DNA of 64,000 nucleotides from Streptomyces olivaceoviridis (lineage in GTDB: Bacteria; Actinomycetota; Actinomycetes; Streptomycetales; Streptomycetaceae). The notes under the pieces are model-generated. The model was not told where the DNA came from and ran no database searches. It saw nothing but the letters and a program-made list of their open reading frames with translations. The DNA is taken from positions 62,001 through 126,000 of the forward strand of contig NZ_BMUI01000011.1 of NCBI RefSeq assembly GCF_014650115.1, in the 5' to 3' direction. This document shows, in pieces, positions 60,517 through 64,000 of this stretch. Within the stretch, counting starts at the first letter, position 1. The number at the start of each line of letters is the position of its first letter. Both the position numbers and the translations under genes were made by a program.

Positions 60517-60852
60517 GTTCCGCCCACCTTCTTCCTTCTCTCAGGCACCCCCTGACGAGGGCCGTTTTCGAGTGATGTGCCGTTCGCACCGGCAGCGCCG
60601 CCAAGGTCGCACGGGACCGAGAAGGAGTTAGTACGACAAGCCGATCAAATGCTCACTTCACTCAAGTGGGCGATCTTCCACCCCTTTCGCCCCAAAAAAC
60701 TATGCTTTGGCTTTACTCGGCATTACGGTTCTTTTACCGAGCGTTGATTCATCCCGCCGCTGCACGCCGTGACCCACGGCCGCGACCGAGCCCGCCCATC
60801 GCCGCGGCTCCCACCCAGTCCGCGACCGCGCCGCCCCGGAGGAGACGGGAAC
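60517..60852. other. Upstream region of the SulP-carbonic anhydrase gene
   Basis: No gene seen. Locally AT-rich from 60640 to 60760 (CCCAAAAAACTATGCTTTGG, TTACGGTTCTTTTACC), with an inverted repeat CACTT-N5-AAGTG near 60653-60667. A promoter for the plus-strand gene likely lies here. Confidence 0.4.
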
Positions 60853-63201
60853 ATGTCCGCCTGCGCACCCCCTCACACCCCGCACCCCCACCCGCCGCAC
60901 AACCCCGCACCGACCCGCCGCCGCTTCCCTGTCGCGGGCGCCGATCTGTCCGCGGCCGTCGCGGTCTTCCTGATCGCCCTGCCGCTCTCCCTCGGCATCG
61001 CCCTGGCCACCGGCGCCCCGCTCCAGGCCGGACTCGTCGCCGCCGCGGTCGGCGGAATCGTCGTCGGGCGGCTGGGCGGCTGCCCCCTCCAGGTCAGTGG
61101 TCCCGCCGCCGGACTCACCGTGGTCACCGCCGACCTGATCCACCGTTACGGCTGGCGGGTCACCTGCGGCATCACCGTCCTCGCCGGTCTCGCCCAGCTC
61201 GGTCTCGGCTGCCTGCGGGTGGCGCGCGGGGCGCTCGCGGTCAGCCCGGCCGTGGTGCACGGCATGCTGGCCGGCATCGGCATCACCATCGCCGTCGCCC
61301 AGCTGCACATCGTCCTCGGCGGCAACCCGGACAGCTCCGTCCTCGCCAACCTGGGCGCCCTGCCCGCCCAGTTGGCCGACCTGCACCCGGCCGCCGTGTC
61401 GATGAGCGTGCTGACCCTGGCCCTGCTGCTGGCCTGGCCCCGCCTGCCCGGCCGCGCCGGACGACTGCTGCGCAGGGTGCCGGCCGCCCTCGTCGCCGTC
61501 ACCGGAGCCGCCGCGACCGCCGCCCTCACCGGCCTGAGCCTCCCCCGGGTCGAGCTGCCGTCCTGGCACAGCCACGCCTTGGCCGGACTGCCCGAGGGCC
61601 CGGCGCTCGGCCTGGTGGCCGCCGTGCTCACCACCACCCTGGTGTGCAGCGTGCAATCGCTGCTCGGCGCGGTGGCCGTCGACAAGCTGGTCACCGCCCG
61701 CACCGGCCCGCAGTCCCGCATCGGCCGCTCGGACCTGGACCGGGAGCTGCTCGGCCAGGGCGCCGCCAACATCATCTCCGGAGCTCTCGGCGGGCTGCCG
61801 ATCGCGGGCGTGGCGGTGCGCAGTACCGCGAATGTCAATTCAGGTGCCGTCAGCCGGAACTCCACGATGGTGCACGGCGTTCTCGTAGTAGTCGCCGCGC
61901 TGCTGATGGTCCCGGTCCTGGAGGAGATCCCGCTCGCCTCCCTCGCCGCCCTGGTGATGGCCGTCGGCATCCAGATGGTGTCCCTGCACCACATCCGCAC
62001 GGTGACGCGCCACCGCGAAGTGCCGGTCTACGCCGCGACCACACTCGGCGTGGTGGCCCTCGGCGTCCTCCAGGGCGTGTTCCTCGGGGTCGCCGTGGCG
62101 GTCGCCGTCGCCCTCCATCGCCTCGCCCGCACCCGCATCACCCACCACGAGAAGGAAGGAGTCCATCACGTACGCGTCCGAGGTCAGCTGACCTTCCTCG
62201 CGGTGCCCCGGCTCAGCCGGACCCTGCATCTCGTACCCCAAGGCGCCCACGCCGTCGTGGAGTTGGACGGTTCGTTCATGGACCACGCGGCGTACGAGTC
62301 GTTGCAGGACTGGCGCAGCTCCCACACCGCGCGGGGAGGCACGGCCGAGCTCGCCGGCCGGCGCGACGGAATCCGGACCGCCGAGCAGGCCCCGGCCACC
62401 GAGTGCCGGTGCCGCCCCTGGACCCCCTGGCGCAACCACCAGGCCTGTTTCGCCGCAGCCCCGGCCGTCCGGGAAGGGCAGGGGGCCGGCCGGGAACTGG
62501 CCCGTGGCATCAGCTCGTTCCAGCGGAACACCGCCCCGCTGGTGCGGGACGAGTTGGCGCGGCTCGCCCGGGAGGGCCAGCGGCCCTCCCAGCTCTTCCT
62601 GACCTGCGCCGACTCCCGGCTCGTCACGTCGATGATCACCGCCAGTGGTCCCGGCGACCTGTTCGTCGTCCGCAACGTCGGCAACCTGGTGCCGCCGCCG
62701 GGCGAGGAGCACGGCGACGACTCGGTGGCCGCCGCCATCGAGTACGCGGTGGACGTGCTCGGGGTGCGCTCGATCACGGTGTGCGGGCACTCCGGGTGCG
62801 GGGCGATGCAGGCGCTGCTGACCACGGGGGCCGGCCGGGGGGACGGCACCCCGCTCCAGCGGTGGCTGCGGCACGGGCTGCCGAGCCTGGCGCGGACGGC
62901 CGGCGATCCTCCCGGGCGGCCCCGGCTGGCCGGGCGAGAGCCCGCGGACACGGTGGAGCTGCTGTGCCTGACCAACGTGGTCCAGCAGCTGGCGCACCTG
63001 AGGGAGCACGCACCGGTGGCCCGGGCGCTGGCCGAAGGGGCGCTGGAACTGCACGGCATGTACTTCCACGTGGGCGAGGCGCAGGCCTACCTGCTCGCGG
63101 GGACGGAGGAGGGAGTGGTGTTCGAGGACGTCGCGGGAGGCATCGGCGGAGGTGAGGAGGCACGCGAAGGGGTGTGGGTCACGAGTCCCGGACAGGTCTA
63201 A
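60853..63201 (+). CDS. SulP-type anion transporter fused to a STAS-like and a beta-carbonic anhydrase domain
   Basis: A 782-residue fusion. Residues 25-425 form a SulP transporter (GADLSAAVAVFLIALPLSLGIALATGAP, SGPAAGLTVV, then about 11 helices). Residues 435-500 resemble a STAS domain (VRVRGQLTFLAVPRLSRTLHLVP...VVELDGSFMDHAAYESL). Residues 545-760 are a beta-carbonic anhydrase with zinc ligands Cys in LTCADSR (about 584) and His/Cys in CGHSGCGAMQ (about 643), including the Asp-Arg dyad. It probably imports bicarbonate and interconverts it with CO2 at the membrane. ATG 60853 has GGAGGAGACGG upstream. Confidence 0.92.
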   Translation: MSACAPPHTPHPHPPHNPAPTRRRFPVAGADLSAAVAVFLIALPLSLGIALATGAPLQAGLVAAAVGGIVVGRLGGCPLQVSGPAAGLTVVTADLIHRYGWRVTCGITVLAGLAQLGLGCLRVARGALAVSPAVVHGMLAGIGITIAVAQLHIVLGGNPDSSVLANLGALPAQLADLHPAAVSMSVLTLALLLAWPRLPGRAGRLLRRVPAALVAVTGAAATAALTGLSLPRVELPSWHSHALAGLPEGPALGLVAAVLTTTLVCSVQSLLGAVAVDKLVTARTGPQSRIGRSDLDRELLGQGAANIISGALGGLPIAGVAVRSTANVNSGAVSRNSTMVHGVLVVVAALLMVPVLEEIPLASLAALVMAVGIQMVSLHHIRTVTRHREVPVYAATTLGVVALGVLQGVFLGVAVAVAVALHRLARTRITHHEKEGVHHVRVRGQLTFLAVPRLSRTLHLVPQGAHAVVELDGSFMDHAAYESLQDWRSSHTARGGTAELAGRRDGIRTAEQAPATECRCRPWTPWRNHQACFAAAPAVREGQGAGRELARGISSFQRNTAPLVRDELARLAREGQRPSQLFLTCADSRLVTSMITASGPGDLFVVRNVGNLVPPPGEEHGDDSVAAAIEYAVDVLGVRSITVCGHSGCGAMQALLTTGAGRGDGTPLQRWLRHGLPSLARTAGDPPGRPRLAGREPADTVELLCLTNVVQQLAHLREHAPVARALAEGALELHGMYFHVGEAQAYLLAGTEEGVVFEDVAGGIGGGEEAREGVWVTSPGQV

Positions 63202-63292
63202 ACCAATTTTCCGTCGACCCTTGTCATCGGACCCCCGTGTCTGATGAGCTGTGGCCTGGGACACAACGGACACCCTTCGAGAGGGAGATGTC

Positions 63293-64000
63293 GTGAGCAA
63301 CGAGAGCCTGGCCAACCTGCTCAAGGAAGAACGCAGGTTCGCGCCCCCGGCCGACCTGGCAGCACACGCCAACGTCACCGCGGAGGCGTATGAACAGGCC
63401 AAGGCTGACAGGCTCGGCTTCTGGGCCGAGCAGGCCCGTCGGCTGACCTGGGCCAAGGAACCGACCGAGACGCTGGACTGGTCGAACCCGCCGTTCGCGA
63501 AGTGGTTCAAGGACGGCGAGCTGAACGTCGCCTACAACTGCGTGGACCGGCATGTGGAGGCCGGGCACGGGGACCGCGTCGCCATCCACTTCGAGGGCGA
63601 GCCCGGTGACAGCCGGGCGATCACCTACGCGGAGCTGAAGGACGAGGTCTCCCGGGCCGCCAACGCCCTGCTGGAGCTGGGCGTGCGCAAGGGCGACCGC
63701 GTCGCCATCTACATGCCGATGATCCCGGAGACCGCGATCGCGATGCTGGCCTCCGCCCGGATCGGCGCCGCGCACTCGGTCGTCTTCGGCGGCTTCTCGG
63801 CGGACGCGCTCGCGACCCGGATCCAGGACGCGGACGCCAAGGTGATCATCACCGCCGACGGCGGCTACCGGCGCGGCAAGCCGACCGCGCTCAAGCCCGC
63901 GGTGGACGAGGCGATCGGCAAGGTGGACAACGTCGAGCACGTGCTCGTGGTCCGCCGCACCGGCCAGGAGGTGGCCTGGACCGAGGGCCGGGACGTGTGG
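63293..64000 (+). CDS. acs: Acetyl-CoA synthetase (5-prime part, cut by window edge)
   Basis: Activates acetate to acetyl-CoA via acetyl-AMP. The visible 236 residues begin VSNESLANLLKEERRFAPPADLAAHANVT and include WAKEPTETLDWSNPPFAKWF, VAYNCVDRHV, GDRVAIYMPMIPETAIAMLASARIGAAHSVVFGGFSADAL and ITADGGYRRGKPTALK. GTG 63293 follows GAGGGAGA by 4-5 bases. The frame is open to the right edge; the rest of the gene lies outside. Confidence 0.95.
   Translation, partial: MSNESLANLLKEERRFAPPADLAAHANVTAEAYEQAKADRLGFWAEQARRLTWAKEPTETLDWSNPPFAKWFKDGELNVAYNCVDRHVEAGHGDRVAIHFEGEPGDSRAITYAELKDEVSRAANALLELGVRKGDRVAIYMPMIPETAIAMLASARIGAAHSVVFGGFSADALATRIQDADAKVIITADGGYRRGKPTALKPAVDEAIGKVDNVEHVLVVRRTGQEVAWTEGRDVW

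Overview
The window is a piece of a Streptomyces-type chromosome. Its GC content is very high, GTG starts with purine-rich ribosome binding sites are common, and it carries lineage-typical genes (tipA, bldG, an afsR/SARP-NB-ARC regulator, XRE-DUF5753/DUF397 pairs). From memory, the gene order follows S. coelicolor in two blocks: roughly SCO3405-SCO3434, then SCO3540-SCO3563. The many genes that lie between those blocks in S. coelicolor are absent here, and a tRNA-Thr gene sits close to the junction. I could not run any search, so all homology statements come from recognising motifs and remembered family features.

Layout. 1-5.5 kb: housekeeping genes hpt, tilS, a zincin and a PBP4-type D,D-carboxypeptidase, divergent from soluble pyrophosphatase (ppa). 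5.5-12 kb: a ThrE-like exporter, a DedA/VTT protein with a Tyr/Gln-rich repeat tail, tipA with its textbook 19-bp-spacer promoter, then a ClC antiporter followed by glutamate decarboxylase (probable acid-resistance pair). 12-18.5 kb: DinB-like/PadR pair, aldehyde dehydrogenase, an XRE regulator / HATPase / DUF397 trio sharing a (TGCNNN)5 upstream motif, and a VOC-ArsR-SRPBCC operon behind a palindromic, apparently leaderless promoter. 18.7-29.6 kb: two lipoproteins, divergent DUF2786 and Clp-N genes, a PolA-like polymerase, a 1284-residue SARP-NB-ARC-TPR regulator with internal tandem repeats, and a family 2 glycosyltransferase.

29.7-47 kb: tRNA-Thr(CGU), an exported tripeptidyl-peptidase-like lipoprotein, DNA polymerase III delta-prime, a three-part MFS/thymidylate kinase/coiled-coil fusion, topA, a methyltransferase, a lipoprotein, the proton-pumping pyrophosphatase, and the apgA-bldG anti-sigma/anti-anti-sigma pair. 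47-55.4 kb: the actinobacterial 'helicase/secretion neighbourhood', meaning a DECH-box helicase convergent with a compact Tad pilus operon (ssd/cpaE, tadA, tadB, tadC, a DUF4244 pilin-like peptide, tadE, a tadE-like gene). 55.9-64 kb: a membrane-anchored HAD phosphatase, a structured non-coding region (possible 6S-like RNA), a degenerate Fic-like protein divergent from a CooC/ParA-like ATPase, a deacetylase-fold lipoprotein, a SulP-STAS-carbonic anhydrase fusion, and the 5-prime part of acs, cut by the window edge.

A recurring oddity is that many spacers are filled with different, locally generated degenerate tandem repeats (about 19.9, 33.1, 42.2, 45.9, 49.6, 51.0 and 51.9 kb). Similar repeat growth occurs inside the SARP, DedA and tadE-like coding sequences. 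I saw no insertion sequence, prophage, CRISPR array or complete biosynthetic cluster.
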